A stretch of 64,000 nt of DNA from Cyanoderma ruficeps (Eukaryota > Chordata > Aves > Passeriformes > Timaliidae): the NCBI GenBank assembly GCA_008694505.1, contig VZDJ01006585.1, forward strand, positions 10,877,061 through 10,941,060, given 5' to 3'. A program made the position numbers and the translations under genes. Below, in pieces: positions 1 through 12,015 of the stretch (within the stretch, counting starts at the first letter, position 1; every line of letters starts with the position of its first letter). The notes beneath the pieces are model-generated. The model had not been told where the DNA came from. It did not search any database and was given only the letters and a program-made list of their open reading frames with translations.

Positions 1-600
1 CCTCTGTTACTTCACACCAGGTTGTGTGGGAGAGTTGATCTGCTGGAGGGTAGGAAGACTCTGAAGGGATGGATCTGGACAGGCTAAATCAATTGTATGA
101 GGTTCAACAAGGCCAAGGGCTGGATTCTGCCCTTGGGTCCCAGCAACCCCATGCAATGCCAGGGGTTTGAGGAAGAGGAGCTGGAAAGCTGCCTTGCAGG
201 AAAAGACTTGTGGGTGTCAGTCAGCAGCTGGCTGAACATGAGCCCAGGTGGTCAAGGAGGCTAATGGCATTCTACCCTATATCAGCAATTGTGTGGTAAG
301 CAGCACCAGGGCAGTGATCATCCCTCTGTACTCAGCACTGGGGAGGCTGCACCTGAAGTTCCATGTTAATTTTTGGGCCCCTCATTAAAAAAAAAGACAT
401 TTTGGACATGCCAGTGCTTGTCCAAAGAAGGATGACAAAGCTGCTGAAGGGTCTGAAGCACAGGTTTCATGAGAAGCAGCTGAGGGAACTGGGGCTGTTT
501 AATCTGGAGAAGAAAAGGCTCAGGAGGGACCTTATCGCTCTTTACAACTACCTGAAAGGAGATTGTAATGAGGTTATAAAGATATCCAGATCTCTTTTAT
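1..600 (+). mobile_element. CR1 LINE fragment, sense, cut by window start and 3'-truncated
   Basis: Sense-strand remnant of a CR1 non-LTR retrotransposon, covering the C-terminal part of ORF2 after the reverse transcriptase core. The stretch from about 60 reads as the CR1 phrase for dividing RT residues, followed by the conserved tail. Between 363 and 608 an open frame keeps the tail motifs [18 protein letters not shown] and IALYNYLKG, which are typical of CR1 ORF2. Similarity fades near 575-600, so the usual 3' UTR and the short ATTCTGTG-like terminal repeat are missing. Several stops and indels lie upstream of 363, so the copy is dead. The element probably extends left of the window. The family call is firm; the subfamily is not assigned. 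Confidence 0.88.
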
Positions 601-1124
601 GTGTTTGATGAAGTGAGTTCCATTTTAATAATTAAATACTAAATATAACTTTTCACCACCTTATTCCCCAACTGACTATCTTAGTCATTTTCAACTAACA
701 TCTGTTAAATTATCCCCAAAGTGCTCTGTTTGTATCAACAGAAGCTGTTGTCCTGAAAAAAACCATCTTTTCTCCCATCAAGGACAAGGAAACATAATAC
801 ACATAAGACACAAGCAAAAGATTTCAGAGCCAACCAATTTTTCCCCATCTATAGCACATGAAAAAAGACATACAGAAGTAAAATATGCATACAAATGAGA
901 AGTATTCCATGCCTTTCTCTGTCTTAAGACAATATACAATTCCAGATGACAATCTATATTGCAGTCAGTAATTCATTGCCCAGTTAGGTATTACATAATT
1001 ATGAAAATGAGATCACATAAAATTTCTGAAAGAAAGAATAGTGTCTCGAAAGAATCATTACATCTAATGCTCTACCAATTTCTGTTGTCCATACCTACTG
1101 CTATGTTGCATTCCTGCTTTTTTC
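601..1124. other. AT-rich spacer, nothing recognised
   Basis: I see no gene, RNA gene or recognised repeat. The sequence is AT-rich with scattered stops in all frames. Confidence 0.6.
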
Positions 1125-2115
1125 TTACAGAATCAGAGAATTTTAGAAGAGACCACAGTGTATCATCTGCTCCAACAGTCAGAGACTCCACAGCCTCTTG
1201 GAGCAGTCTGTTCCAATTCTCTATCACCTGAACAGTAAGGTCTTCCTCATGTTCAGGTAGAACTTCCTGTGCATCAGTTACTGCCCATTGCCTCTTGTCC
1301 TATTGTTTGGCACTGCTGCAAAGAGCCTGGCTCCATCCTCTGGACACCCTACTTTCAGATAGACACTGATGAGGTCCCCTCTCAATCATCTCTCCTGAAG
1401 GCCGAACAGGCCCATTTTCCTCAGTCTTTCCTCATAGGAGAGATGCTCCTGTCCCCTAATCATCCTTGTTGTCTTCCACTGGGGCCTGCTCCAGGAGCTC
1501 CGTGTCTGTCCTGTACTGAGGAGCCCAGAACAGCACTCCAGATGTGGCCTCACCAAGGTTGAGTAGAGGGGCAGAATCATCTCACTTGACCTGCTGATCT
1601 CACTTGACCTGCTGGCAGTGTTCTTCATAAGGCATTCCATGATTCTGTTGGTCTTCTTGGCCACAAGGACACACTGCTGGCTCATGGACAGCTTGCTGTC
1701 CACCACATTCTTTTCCACAGAGCTGCTTTCCAGCAGATCAGCTTGTACTGCTGGGGTATTCTTCTCCATGTACAGGATCCTTCATTTGCCTTTGTTGAAT
1801 TTCAGATACTTCGTCTCTGGCCATCTCTCCAACCTGTTGAAGTCCTTTGGAAGGGCTGCACAGCCCTCTGGGATATCAGCTGCTCTTCCCAGCTTTGTGT
1901 CATTAGCAAACTTGCTGACACACTCTGCCCCTTCATCAAAGTCATTGATGGATAAATTAAACAATACTGGGCTCAGTACTGAGCCTCGGGAGACACCACT
2001 AGGGACAGGCCTCCAGCTGGATCCTGTGCTACTGATTAGAATGCTCTGGGGTCTGCTGTTCAGCCAGCTCTCAATCCACCTCACTGTCCACTCATCACTC
2101 ATCATCCACACTTCT
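1125..2115 (-). mobile_element. CR1 LINE fragment, antisense, RT C-terminus to 3' end
   Basis: Antisense copy about 1 kb long. Read on the minus strand, 2111-1782 encodes the end of the reverse transcriptase, with RGSVLSPVLFN followed by the catalytic block as FANDTKL, then KFNKGK. 1769-1386 carries the downstream ORF2 tail, including SMSQQCVLVAKK, LVRPHLE and SYEERLRKMGLFGL. The 3' end lies near 1125-1140 in degenerate form. One catalytic aspartate codon of the RT box reads AAT (Asn) at 1902-1904, and an 18-bp in-frame duplication lies at 1579-1614. The two frames are separated by a frameshift. The copy is non-functional and was never a host gene. Confidence 0.92.
1579..1614. repeat. 18-bp perfect tandem duplication inside CR1
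   Basis: The unit ATCTCACTTGACCTGCTG occurs twice back to back (1579-1596 and 1597-1614). Other CR1 copies in this window, for example near 48527-48540, have the segment once. It is therefore a local duplication after or during insertion. It is 6 codons long and keeps frame. Confidence 0.95.
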
Positions 2116-5100
2116 TAAATTTGACTATGAGGATGCTGAGAGAGCAGAACTAATTTCTGAAAAGCTGATTTCCATATTCAGTGAAACTCATGGTTGTTGA
2201 TGTGCTGGTTTAAGTTGTATTAGATATTGCAGTCTAGTAAGCACCTTCCTTTGCTGCTCTAAACCACCCTAAAAGTCAGAGGAAAATGTTAAAATGACCG
2301 GGTTCAAATTGTCAAATTGTTATTATCAAGGAACATTATTGCCATGGGCCTCCTTTAAGAAAGTGGAAACAAATGTAGGAGATGAATCAAAACTGTGTCT
2401 TTGCTCAAATATCCCACTGAAGATGTCTGTCATTCTTTCCTGGGTGTAAGAAAAAAAGAGACATTGAGTCTAATTAAAGCAAATAAAAATATCAGAAACA
2501 AGATGCTTAAAGTAGATAGTGTTATCAAGTTAGCAGTCACTTTTACACTACATTTTCACTGGTCACCTCTTTCAAATAGAGATTTCTATTTATATTTATT
2601 TATGCTACCAATATTAGTTACAAATATAGACCTAATATAATTACAAATGAGTACCAGTATTGACCTACTATTGCCAACCAAAATAGAAGGCCTATTTGGA
2701 GTTGAGGAAACTGCTGAATAGCTATTGGAATTCCTTGAGATACAGGGAACCACAACAAGAAAAAATTAAGAACTGATTTTTCTGTTATTGAATAAGAGTG
2801 AGAAGAAAATCCAATGCTCTACATTATATTTTTTATTTCCAAAACAGTTGAGTTTTTATTTAGTTACATCTGAAAATCATGTATAATGTGTTTGTGATGA
2901 ACCAAGTTGTACATCAGTGAAATACTTTGGGGATAGTAGTAGCTTTCTCTATGGAAACACTCACCTGAAAATTGTATGTCATTCCTCATAAGCAGTAGTG
3001 TGATTTTATGTTTGAGGTAGGAATTTCAAAACAACATATGAAGGTGCCTGAAATGAATATCATAGTGGAATTTAAATTATTTATCAACTTTAAATCACAT
3101 GTATTAAAAAGAAGAGTAAATAACTAACAAATCAATAACAAACCAAGTGATAAATTTAGTGTGGAGTACAAGACTCATCAAACTCAAATTTATAAATGAG
3201 CATCTTGAGCTATAAATATTAAACTCAAATAACCAGAACAAACAATATCAGAAAAGTGATTATGACTGAGTGTGATCAGAAACACTGAAGATCTCATTAG
3301 AAATAACCTGCATGTGGAGTATGTGTTACAAGTCTGTTGCACCTTTCAAATAAGAATCTTCCATGTGAAATAGCATCTTTCAAGGCTATTTTTGTGCTAT
3401 TCAGATTCTGTCACTATCACATATAGCTATATTCAAAGTTGAATTTTCTGGCATTTATTTTGCTCTTTACATCTATTCACATTTCATAAATAGAAAGGCA
3501 TACAATTTTAACAACTTGTCCCAGAGGCAAGAACATAAAGAAGGTCATAAGAAAAACAAAGCATGTTATCCTAAATGAAAATGAAGACAGGGAATTAAGA
3601 AGTTCTAACATCTTACAGCTTAAGCTACAGCAGAGCGAGGCAAAAGGAGAACAAGATGTTCACCTATGGGTTTAAGAAAGGAAGAATCACTTTCTTTCAT
3701 AAGGGATTATTTATTTCAGTCTCACAGCTTCTGTGATGCATTGAATGCTTGACATTGTTATAGAAAATCAATGGAATTCAATCTGAGAAAGTTGTGTTGC
3801 ATGCATTCAAACCTGATGGTTGCATAAATCAGTATTTCTCTTAAAAAAAATCCTTGGGTCGAAAGAAAACCACATTCATTTGTATACCTTTTCACTTCTC
3901 TTTTAATGACAAGTGTGATTGATATTATATTTTTCTTCAGATGGACTTCAATTACCAGTTGGCATTCAACTGCCCTGTTAAGCTGAGCAATGAATGATAT
4001 CTCTTTATAAAAATCTGATTAGGAAACCTGCCTTCAAAGCATTTTCACTTACTGAGTTTTTTCACAAAGGGACACTGAGGTGAAAGATATTTATGGTGAT
4101 AGAAAAAGCAAATACCTTTTCTCATTCAGAGTAGCTAAAGAACTTACATAGCATAGTTGTAGTATTTCTATTTGCCCTGATAAATTACAATATGCTAAAA
4201 TAATATAGTTTTTCAGATTGTGCCGATATTCATTAAAATAATTCTTAAATCAATGTACTTGATTTGTTAGAAGTTTACAACACTATCATGTTAAAGAGAG
4301 TAAGACATGAAGTGAACCTGATTTCAATACAGTATATATAAGAATTGGGCCAGATGTTCAGTAAGTGAAAGTCATATATGGCACTCACAAAAGTAATATA
4401 ATAATATGTTTTATGATATATATAAGCCACTTATTTAAGGGGGCATATTCTGAGTCACTAAAAGAAAGTAAATAGGATTTTTTTAGACTAGATCAGACCT
4501 CCAATACATCAGATTTTCAGGATTAAACCAATACCTGAAAATATAGGAAAAGTGAAGCATAAGTGTTGTAACACCTACCTTGGGAGCAATGCAATGACGT
4601 GATTGAGGATTGCTTCTCATAGTGCAGTGATCATTTACCACCTGCCACAGAAGATTTGGGTAGTCTCTTGTCTCTGTTTTGATTAAAACCATAAAGATTG
4701 ATTTTCTATTAATGGCCTATAAATTTAATTGACATACAGTGTCATTCTGGGTAATTTTCTATTAAAGAATAGCCTAAGGGAATTCTAAAGCTCATAATGA
4801 TTTAAACAAATTTATGCTATGTAAGTTTTTCTGTCACTTCATCATCCTTGTTTCTGTTAGCTTTTCAAAAATATTGCAGTGTTCCAGAATGCCATCTCTA
4901 GTTCCAGTTGTTACAGCTTCTGTCCTGTAAGTCTATACAGGCAGTGTGCCTTAGTGCATGATTTTACCTATCCTTCTATAGGCTTATATGGCTCAAAGCA
5001 ATATTATAGATTTGTACTTTCATTTATTTCTGCAGCGGAAGAAAAAAATTATGAACATTTTTAGTTCCTACAAGTGCCTATTCTAACTAAACATTCCCAT

Positions 5101-5280
5101 AAGAAAAATACATTATGCATAGATATTCTTTGGGTTTGGGATACTTGCATTAGCTGTGGCTAGAGCGGGATATTTCAAATATAGATTTTTTTTTTCTGTG
5201 TGTGTATACTATCATATGTAAATATTATCAATACATCTTCTTAAATCCTATCTCCTAAGAGTTTGGTGGGGGTTTGTTGT
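2116..5280. other. Single-copy-looking AT-rich DNA, nothing recognised
   Basis: No gene, RNA gene or repeat family is recognised in this 3.2-kb stretch. Short ORFs are AT-rich and without domain signatures. Confidence 0.5.
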
Positions 5281-5312
5281 TGTTTGCTTTGTTTTGGGTT
5301 TTGTTTTGGTTT
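5265..5312. repeat. G/T-rich low-complexity tract at the LTR 5' flank
   Basis: Runs of GTTTT and GGTTTTG units directly before the LTR. Confidence 0.8.
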
Positions 5313-5938
5313 TGTTTTTTATTGGGAAAGATGAGACAGGAAAAGCTTACAAATATGATTGCCTGGCAAGAAATACTAAAAATATAAAACTTGTGAGTGA
5401 AATAAAAATGAAAGCCAGCTTTGAGATGTGATTATGGCAGTCAGGAAGATGGTGATTAGTTGGAGATAGGTTGAAGGATAGAAAACAAAAGGACTCAAGG
5501 GAGTAGCCCTGCCAAGATATCAAGGAGAAGATAGATAAGAAGATAGCCTTTAGAGTTTAGAATACAGAGGTATATGGTAATATTGCAGTTCTTGTAGGCT
5601 GTATGCAAAGTAGGTTTTGCATCTCGCGCAGGTTGGTCACTGTAAATTAGAATATTCAACACAAAAGGAGATATGATGTATTGTAACAAGGCTCTCGTTC
5701 TTCTTACCTCTTACCTGGCCCACTTCCCTTACCTCCCTTACCCCTGCCACCTTTCTTACCTCATACCCTCTTGCTCTTTCTCCCCCCCTCTCTCTTTGGG
5801 GCTTCCCTTCAGCTGAGACTGGTGGCTGAAGGCAAGGCCCTTTTTACCCACAACCCTTGCAATAAAACCACGTGTTCTCTCAAGAGTGTCTCAGGTCTGC
5901 AGAGTTCCCTCTCCCTGCCATCCATGGATGGTCCTACA
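5313..5938 (+). mobile_element. Endogenous retrovirus solo LTR, sense
   Basis: About 626 bp with retroviral LTR layout: a U3-like purine-rich half, a CT-rich stretch (5700-5800), a poly(A) signal AATAAA at 5861-5866, then a short U5 ending ...CTACA at 5938. GGTTT follows at 5939-5943, and GGTTT also precedes a TG at 5308-5312, which fits a 5-bp target duplication. No internal retroviral sequence follows, so it would be a solo LTR. The 3' end is clear. The 5' end is less certain because the flank is a GT-rich simple repeat where GGTTT occurs more than once; an alternative start is 5302. Confidence 0.7.
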
Positions 5939-5990
5939 GGTTTTGGTTTTGTTGTTGTTGTTGTTTGTTTTTTGTTTGGTTGATTTTTTC
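5939..5990. repeat. G/T-rich low-complexity tract (GTT)n at the LTR 3' flank
   Basis: GGTTTTGGTTTTGTTGTTGTT followed by further TTG and TTTG units. It matches the composition of the 5' flank, so the LTR probably landed in a pre-existing G/T-rich repeat. Confidence 0.85.
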
Positions 5991-8295
5991 CTCTTTATTA
6001 ATTCAAAGACTATTTTACTTAATTAGAAGCAGTTATGTTGCATTTTTTTTCTCAGAAACTATTATGTCTGAAATTCTAATGTTGAATTTACCACATCAGT
6101 TTTAGCATTTAGATGAGAACTATGGAAAAGGTAATAAATTATCCTATAGAATAAAGAGCATAGTTGACTCCACAGCTAGCATATATGCATCAAATTTCTA
6201 AAGCATATATTCTCAATTTACTGGGTTGAAAATGTATAATAATGATACTGATTAATTAAATAAAAATTTATACTAATTTATACTTCCTATCAGGGGTTAA
6301 AGAACATCATATGATTTATTTGCAGGGAAACTGTTTTAGCTCTCTGTATAAACTATTCTTCTATTTATGTGTATCCAGATTGCTGCACATAAGGGAACTG
6401 TTTTTATAATAATATCCATGGACATTGGATTGACTTGAGAGACATGAGTGAATGATTTCAAGTTGTGTTAAAGCAGTTTTAGGTGTTTGGCTGTGCATAT
6501 GAAATTAGCAGCTTATAGTGTAATACCAAAAGTCATTGTGGAACTAGAAGGAATCTGGTGTGAAACGGTAAAAGTGTCAGAAAACTTTGAACTGAGCTTA
6601 AATCCTGGTTCATCTTCCTATTCATTCTCAAGCCTTTTGTTGTAAGTTATGTAGATGTTTGAAAATCAATGTAATATTGAGTAATTTAGATATCATTTGA
6701 TAAAAATAGATATTTTCAAGTTTCTATGCTCACCTTCATACATGTAAACTACATGAATTGGAGCTTTTTTTGATATTATATATCTATATATATATAATTT
6801 TTTACCCTCCAGATATATATATTCCACTAAGAGCTCATTTGGTTCTTCTACTTTTTCTTGGTTGTTACATTCTTTTAAAGTCTATGTTCTTAGATGTTCC
6901 ACCTTTATATCTGATGATTTTGCATATGCCTGAGACTAAAATCGTTCATATATGTTTTAAAAGAGTCTCTGTAAAGTGATGCAAGGATTTTCACCTATCA
7001 GAATAGGCTATTTACTTGTATAGTATTTCCAAACCTTACCCTTAAAAATACACATTCTTTGATGCTGTGGTAGGAGGTTCAATGATAAATAAACCATGAA
7101 AGAAGAAGGTAAATATGTGCTAAATCCCAAAACCTGGAAATTAAGAGATACTTACTTTTCAAATCTGTGTATCCATAAGGAATTTTAAATAAGGTTTTGT
7201 GAGGAGTCTGGTGACACTGTTTCCCTAAGTAAACTTCCTGTTGATGCTCCTAACATTGGCTTTTTAAAACACCTTTTAAACCTTTGAATTACTTAATTCT
7301 AGGAGGTAAATTTTTTAAACTTCAGAGAACTAAGAAGAAGAGGAGCACTAAAAGTTCTTTGTCTATGGAAGTAAACAGCTACTCTGCAAGGGCTCAAAGT
7401 TCTTTTCATTTAGAACTGAGGACATAGACCAAGCAGGTCCATCAGCATGTTCTCACTCTCGTGGGAACCTGATGAACAACTTCCTAGAGAGGGAGAAATT
7501 CTGCAGCAGCTTCCTTGTCAATGTTTCCCTTATTCAAAGCTTGTGATGCAGCCCAGCTAAAGACACCCTATGTGAACTGATTGCAAGTTGCATGCAGAAG
7601 AGAATAGACTGAGAATTTCTGCTCCAGGTTAAGGTTTAGCAATATATTTTGAAACAAAATGCATTTGGTAGGGCAGGTTTCAAGAAACACAAATAAATTA
7701 AAAGTCTAACTTCTAGCTGATACCCTTATTTCTACAAAAGCAGATTTTAAAATGTGTGGGTACTATCCAGTCCTACATTTGAAGCTTTTACCTCATCTCT
7801 GCACTCCAGAAAGACTTCAAGGCCACTAATAGTCCTTGAAAAATGTTTCCACCTCCTTGAGCTAGGTCATGCCAGCTGTCTGCTCCCTCAGGACGAGGCT
7901 GCTGAAACAAGAACTCAGAAAGAATGCTTCCATAATTTGGGTTCAGTAAAGGACAGTAAAGGCTAGACAGCCTATGCACTTCTAAGAGTTTCTAAGGATA
8001 GTTTATAAATTCACATATACATGGATAAGGAATGTCTTACTATTATCCAGTCACTTGCAATCAGACTTAGATCAAGTAAAGCTAAGGAACATACGTAGCT
8101 TATCCCTGGAGCATTCCTTGTAAGCATATTGTAATGGGCTAATATAAATTCTGCAGAACTCTTGCAAAAATTAAGCTAAATCAGAGTACTATTTTTCATC
8201 CAGATTCAACATTTACATTTCAAATCTTACAAATGAATCTGAGTGTTCCTCTCCTTTCTCTAAAACATTTTATTCCAGGCCAACACTGACCTTTA
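5991..8295. other. AT-rich spacer with a short TA-rich tract near 6770-6825
   Basis: No gene or repeat family is recognised. 6774-6825 has alternating TATATA and short T runs. Small ORFs (for example 7754-7966) lack recognisable domains. Confidence 0.5.
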
Positions 8296-8780
8296 AATTA
8301 GAATGTTAGAATAATTTAGGTTGGATAGGACCCCTAGAGGTCATCTAGTTTATTCCCCTTCACAAAGCATGGCTAACTTCAAAGTTAGATCCCACTGTTA
8401 ACTGTCTTGTTCAGTTGACTCTCTGAATAACCTGTTCCAGTGCTTAAATACTTCCTGTGGAGAATTTTGCTCTGATACCTAGTAATAATTTTTCTGTTGC
8501 TTCAACTTCTGACCTTGACCTCTTGTCCTTTCACTGTGAACACCAATAAGTCTGTCTCCTTTGTGACCTCCCATTAAGTACTCAAAGACAGAAGTCTTGA
8601 AAGACATCCCTCTTTAGTTTCACCTGTTCTCTCAGTGTCTCCTGTGTGTCATATGTCTGAGCCCCCTGACCCTCTCCATGAGTATTCTGGACTCTCAGTG
8701 TCTTTCTTGTACTGGTAAGCCCAGAACCTGAGGTAATATGATACAGACTTGGGTCACACAGGAGCCATATGCAGGGTAAA
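8296..8780 (-). mobile_element. Old CR1 LINE 3' fragment, antisense
   Basis: Minus-strand CR1 3' region. The first bases read as the diverged CR1 3' tail (GTTAGAATAATTTAGGTTGG, then the block around GGTCATCTAG). Next come the CCTGTTCCAGTGC block near 8431 and the stretch around 8520 that precedes the end of ORF2 in many bird CR1s. No open frame survives. It is more diverged than the copies at 1125 and 47978, so it is an older insertion. The boundaries are approximate. Confidence 0.75.
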
Positions 8781-9330
8781 AATCTTCACTTTCAACCTGC
8801 AGAAGCTACACTCTTACTTATTAGTTGGCCTATAAATCACAAAATTGTACTGATGATTCATACTAAAATTCTTGCTCACTACCATACACAAGACCTTTCC
8901 TAAAATGTTTTTCACCAGTGGGTAGTGGCTTGTGTGTAAGACTGGAGAGCCTTTAGTTCATTAAGCTTATTATGGCAAGGACCTTCCTTTTATAAGGTAA
9001 AGTAACAGGGAAAGAGATAAAACACACAGACGCACAAATCTGATAAGTGATAAAAAGAAAATAATGAAGACCAAAACACCACGGCTGCTAATTGATGGGC
9101 TGTTAAAAACACAAGGCACAGCTTTAAGGAGAGACAATCTCAGCTGTGCAACTGATAAGACAGGGAAATTATAGGACCATGAATAGTATGGATTTTGAGA
9201 GGGGACTGTGCAAAACTTATTAAGGAGTGTAGGTGAAGGATTGAAGTATCGAAAAACAAGTATAAGGAGTAAAGAAAAAGAGGAGAATTGAGAGGAGAGA
9301 AAAAAAGGGCCTTTTGGGCATAAGCAGGTA
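8781..9330. other. Unassigned sequence, possibly internal retroviral DNA
   Basis: No domain is recognised. It lies where the internal part of the antisense provirus would be, downstream of the LTR at 9331-9891 on the minus strand. A minus-strand frame of 133 residues (9371-8970) starts inside the LTR and shows no retroviral motif. It may be unrelated flanking DNA. Confidence 0.3.
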
Positions 9331-9891
9331 TGTAGTGGGTTCACCTTGGCTGGGCACTGAGTGCCCACCAAGCTGCCCTATCACTCCCCTTCCTAGTGGG
9401 ATAGGGGGAAGAGAGTAAGATGGAAAACAACTAGTAGGTTAAGATAAGGCAGTTCACTAAAGTAAAACAAGATAAGCAAAAGTTGGCACATGCATAAGCA
9501 AAGGGAAAAGTTAATCTTTAAAAGTTAATCTTCCCATCAGTGAACAATGTTCAGATGCTTCTCAGCATGCATAGCTGGTGCTCTAGAAGGCAAACTCTGT
9601 AGATTAATGAATACAAACACCTCCTCTCCCCACCAATTCCCCCTCTCTCCTTTAGCTTTTATGTCTGAGCTGACCTCACATGGTATGGAATATCCCTTTG
9701 GTTAATTTGGGTCAGATAGCCTGGTTATTTTCCCTCCCAGGATCTTGCCCACTCTCAGCCCTTTGATAGTGGTGGGGGGAATGTTAGAGGGACAGTGCTG
9801 CTCACTAGTAGCCAAAACACTGGTGTGGTATCAACACCCTTCCAGTAATTGCTGCAAAGCACAGCACTGTGAGGGCTGCTAAGGAAAAACA
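9331..9891 (-). mobile_element. Endogenous retrovirus LTR, antisense
   Basis: About 560 bp bounded by TG (9331) and CA (9891). Read on the minus strand it follows a familiar avian LTR order. The start gives a block around GTGCTGTGCTTTGCA and then GTGTTGATACCACACCAGTG. A TATA-like ATAAAAGC follows the conserved block around 9670-9710, and the end runs GGGGAGTGATAGGGCAGC to the terminal CCACTACA. No matching target duplication is visible at the two edges (CAGGTA before, AACTTG after), so it is either an edge of a partial provirus or has eroded flanks. No gag or pol is seen. Confidence 0.75.
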
Positions 9892-10079
9892 AACTTGTAT
9901 TTCAATCAGACCCAATACATGGTGCCACAGTTCTGCCACAGCACCCAGATTGTTAATATAGGACTGATTTGTGAAGAATACAATGCACTGATAGATTTTG
10001 TAACACTAACTCTTAAAATCTGTCCCACCAATTTTGTTCATTCTTATCTACAGACTATCAAAACCATCTCTCACGGTAA
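9892..10079. other. Short spacer, nothing recognised
   Basis: Lies between the LTR and a degenerate CR1 RT piece. It may include further decayed CR1 but cannot be assigned. Confidence 0.4.
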
Positions 10080-10405
10080 AAATACCACGTAGTACCTTGC
10101 TAAAGCCAAAGGAAATCATATTGACTACTCTCACCTCATCCATAGAGCCAGAAGTTTCATCACAGAAGAAAATCAGGCTGGTTAAGCAGAGTTTACCTGT
10201 GGTAAATCCATGCCAGTTGTTTCCAATCACTTTAAATCTGAACATGACTTCCAGTTCTGCAGTTCCTGGGAATCTCCTTTTTGCTTTGTGATGCTCAGCA
10301 TGACTTTTGCCTTTTTACAGAAATTAGAGGTTGTCCTGGTTGTCACCACCTCCAAAATTATGAGAGCAGCTTGCAATAACATTGAACAGCTTTGTCAGAA
10401 GTGTT
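10080..10405 (-). mobile_element. Decayed CR1 ORF2 reverse transcriptase piece (lower half of a split copy)
   Basis: On the minus strand, 10245-10048 encodes VIGNNWHGFTTGKLCLTSL, then DETSGSMDEVRVVN and FGFSKV. These are the diverged CR1 RT blocks just before and at the first catalytic motif, where YLDFSKAFD-like sequence would be expected; the aspartates are lost. Upstream on the minus strand (10405-10250) the DNA keeps the match GTTATTGCAAGCTGCTCTC and the lysine-rich block, with frameshifts. This piece continues, in CR1 order, from the one at 12330-13300. The two are separated by about 1.9 kb, most of which is nested LTR DNA. Confidence 0.75.
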
Positions 10406-10966
10406 AGACATGAGAAGAATCGAATTCAAATGTACACCAGTAATTAGATAGTTGTTAATAATAAACAGATAGAAAGATATTTTATGTAAGTTCTTTTTCT
10501 GCTGCCATGCTATGTATTACAATGCATGCATAACATGATTTCCCATTAACCCTGATGAACCTGAAAACACCATAGAAAGAGCATGTGTCAGGTTCAATTA
10601 AAATGTCCTGAAGTTGTCAGAAAGCCATATCCCTGAAAACACCAGTGAGAGGTTACCTCCTCCGAGTATGTAAAATGCACAATCACAGAATGACAGCTGA
10701 GGCTGAAAATAAATACATAGACAGAAGACAGGAATCCTTGAGCTATAAAAAATTATGGCCATTTGCTGATGAGCTTGAATTCAACCTGGAGAGAAACCAG
10801 TTTTAGAGCACAGCAAAATCAATGTGTATGAGTTAGCCAGATAGGTAAAGTGCTGCTGCTAGAAAGGTATAGCAGGAATCCCCTGTTCAGGTTTCTTGAA
10901 GCAAGGTAGGAGAAAACAGCACCCTCTGTTAAATCCTTTGCAAAGACTTTGTGTATCACTATATAC
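10406..10966. other. Unassigned segment between split CR1 halves
   Basis: It is not part of the recognised LTR and I cannot align it to CR1 ORF2. A short ACAATCACAGAATGACAGCTGAGG at 10679 resembles an antisense CR1 3' tail, which may mark another tiny insertion. Otherwise I see nothing. Confidence 0.35.
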
Positions 10967-11318
10967 TAATATGGTGGGCTACTTTTAACTAGGACAGAGT
11001 TAATCTTTTTCCATAGTAGCTATAATGGGGCTATGTTTGGCATTTATGCAGAAAAGTGTTGATAATAAAGGGATGTTTAGCTATTGCTGAGCAGTGCCTA
11101 TACAGTGACAAGGCCTTTTCTGCTTCTTACACCACTCTTCCAGTGAGGACACTGAGGGTGTTTAAGAAATTGGGAAGCAACACAGCCAGGACGTCAGGAC
11201 AGCTGACCCCAACAGGCAAAGTTTCATACCATAGGACACCATATTCAGCATTGACAGCTGGAAAAAGGATGGGAAGGGGGGNACTTGGAGTGATGGTATT
11301 TTTACTTCCCATGTCAAC

Positions 11319-11323
11319 ATTAC
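11319..11323. repeat. Target-site duplication ATTAC, left copy
   Basis: Directly precedes the TG of the nested LTR; the right copy is at 12016-12020. Confidence 0.85.
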
Positions 11324-12015
11324 TGTCTTGGTTTAGAAAGACAGGTATCTGCCATGGAAACTGGGGTTCCCCTCAGAATAGAGAATGTAAACCCCTCACC
11401 CCCTGCCAAATTATAATTTTGCAATTAAGGGCTGTCAGGCAAAGATTTGGGAATAGGAATAACAGTTCTTTACTAGGAATATCAATAATACAAATGGGGT
11501 AGAAAAACAAAACCACCCCACCAAACCAGCAAACAAACAAACAACAATTTTGGAAAGCCCTGACAAGGTCAGCGCTACAACCTGATGCCCTGTTGGTCAG
11601 GGTGTCGGAAGCAGTCTAAAGTGAGTCCTCCTGGAGTGGCAGATGTGGTTCTGTTGAGGTAGAGATGATCCTGTAGCCAAAAGAGTCCAGAGGTGGTGAG
11701 AAGGGTCCAGTCTTCCTCCGGTAATCAGATGAAGCAAGAGAGCATCCTGGTCCCAAGTCCCAGTTTTATCCAGGTAGGAATGGTTGGCTCCTCCCACTGG
11801 GTGGAGCATCTCTCAATAGGATGATGGAATGTGGGTATGTGTTGGGAAGGGGAAACAGCTTGGGGAAAAGAACAGCCTGGGGAGTTGTAATGGCCCATCA
11901 TGGAGAAAGATAAGAACAATGCCCTACCTGGTATTAACTGTTGGGCCATTATCAAAAGGCACCCGCCCCTCTCCCTCAGCAGATGAAAATGGAATATACT
12001 CTATAACCCAGGACA
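11324..12015 (-). mobile_element. Nested solo LTR with ATTAC target duplication
   Basis: 692-bp LTR bounded by TGTCTTGG (11324) and CCAGGACA (12015). ATTAC sits immediately on both sides (11319-11323 and 12016-12020), a 5-bp target-site duplication. The host LTR reads through correctly once the insert and one ATTAC are taken out, which proves insertion into it. Minus orientation is inferred: reading that strand, TGGATAAAACTGGG (TATA-like) precedes AGTAAAGAACTGTTATTCC, which fits a promoter and then a 3'-end region. There is no internal retroviral DNA, so it is a solo LTR. Short plus- and minus-strand ORFs within it are incidental. Confidence 0.85.

Noticed and set aside
8970..9371. 133-residue minus-strand frame beginning in an LTR
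   Set aside because: No gag, pol or env motif; starts within LTR sequence and is rich in S, L and F as expected from a CT-rich strand.
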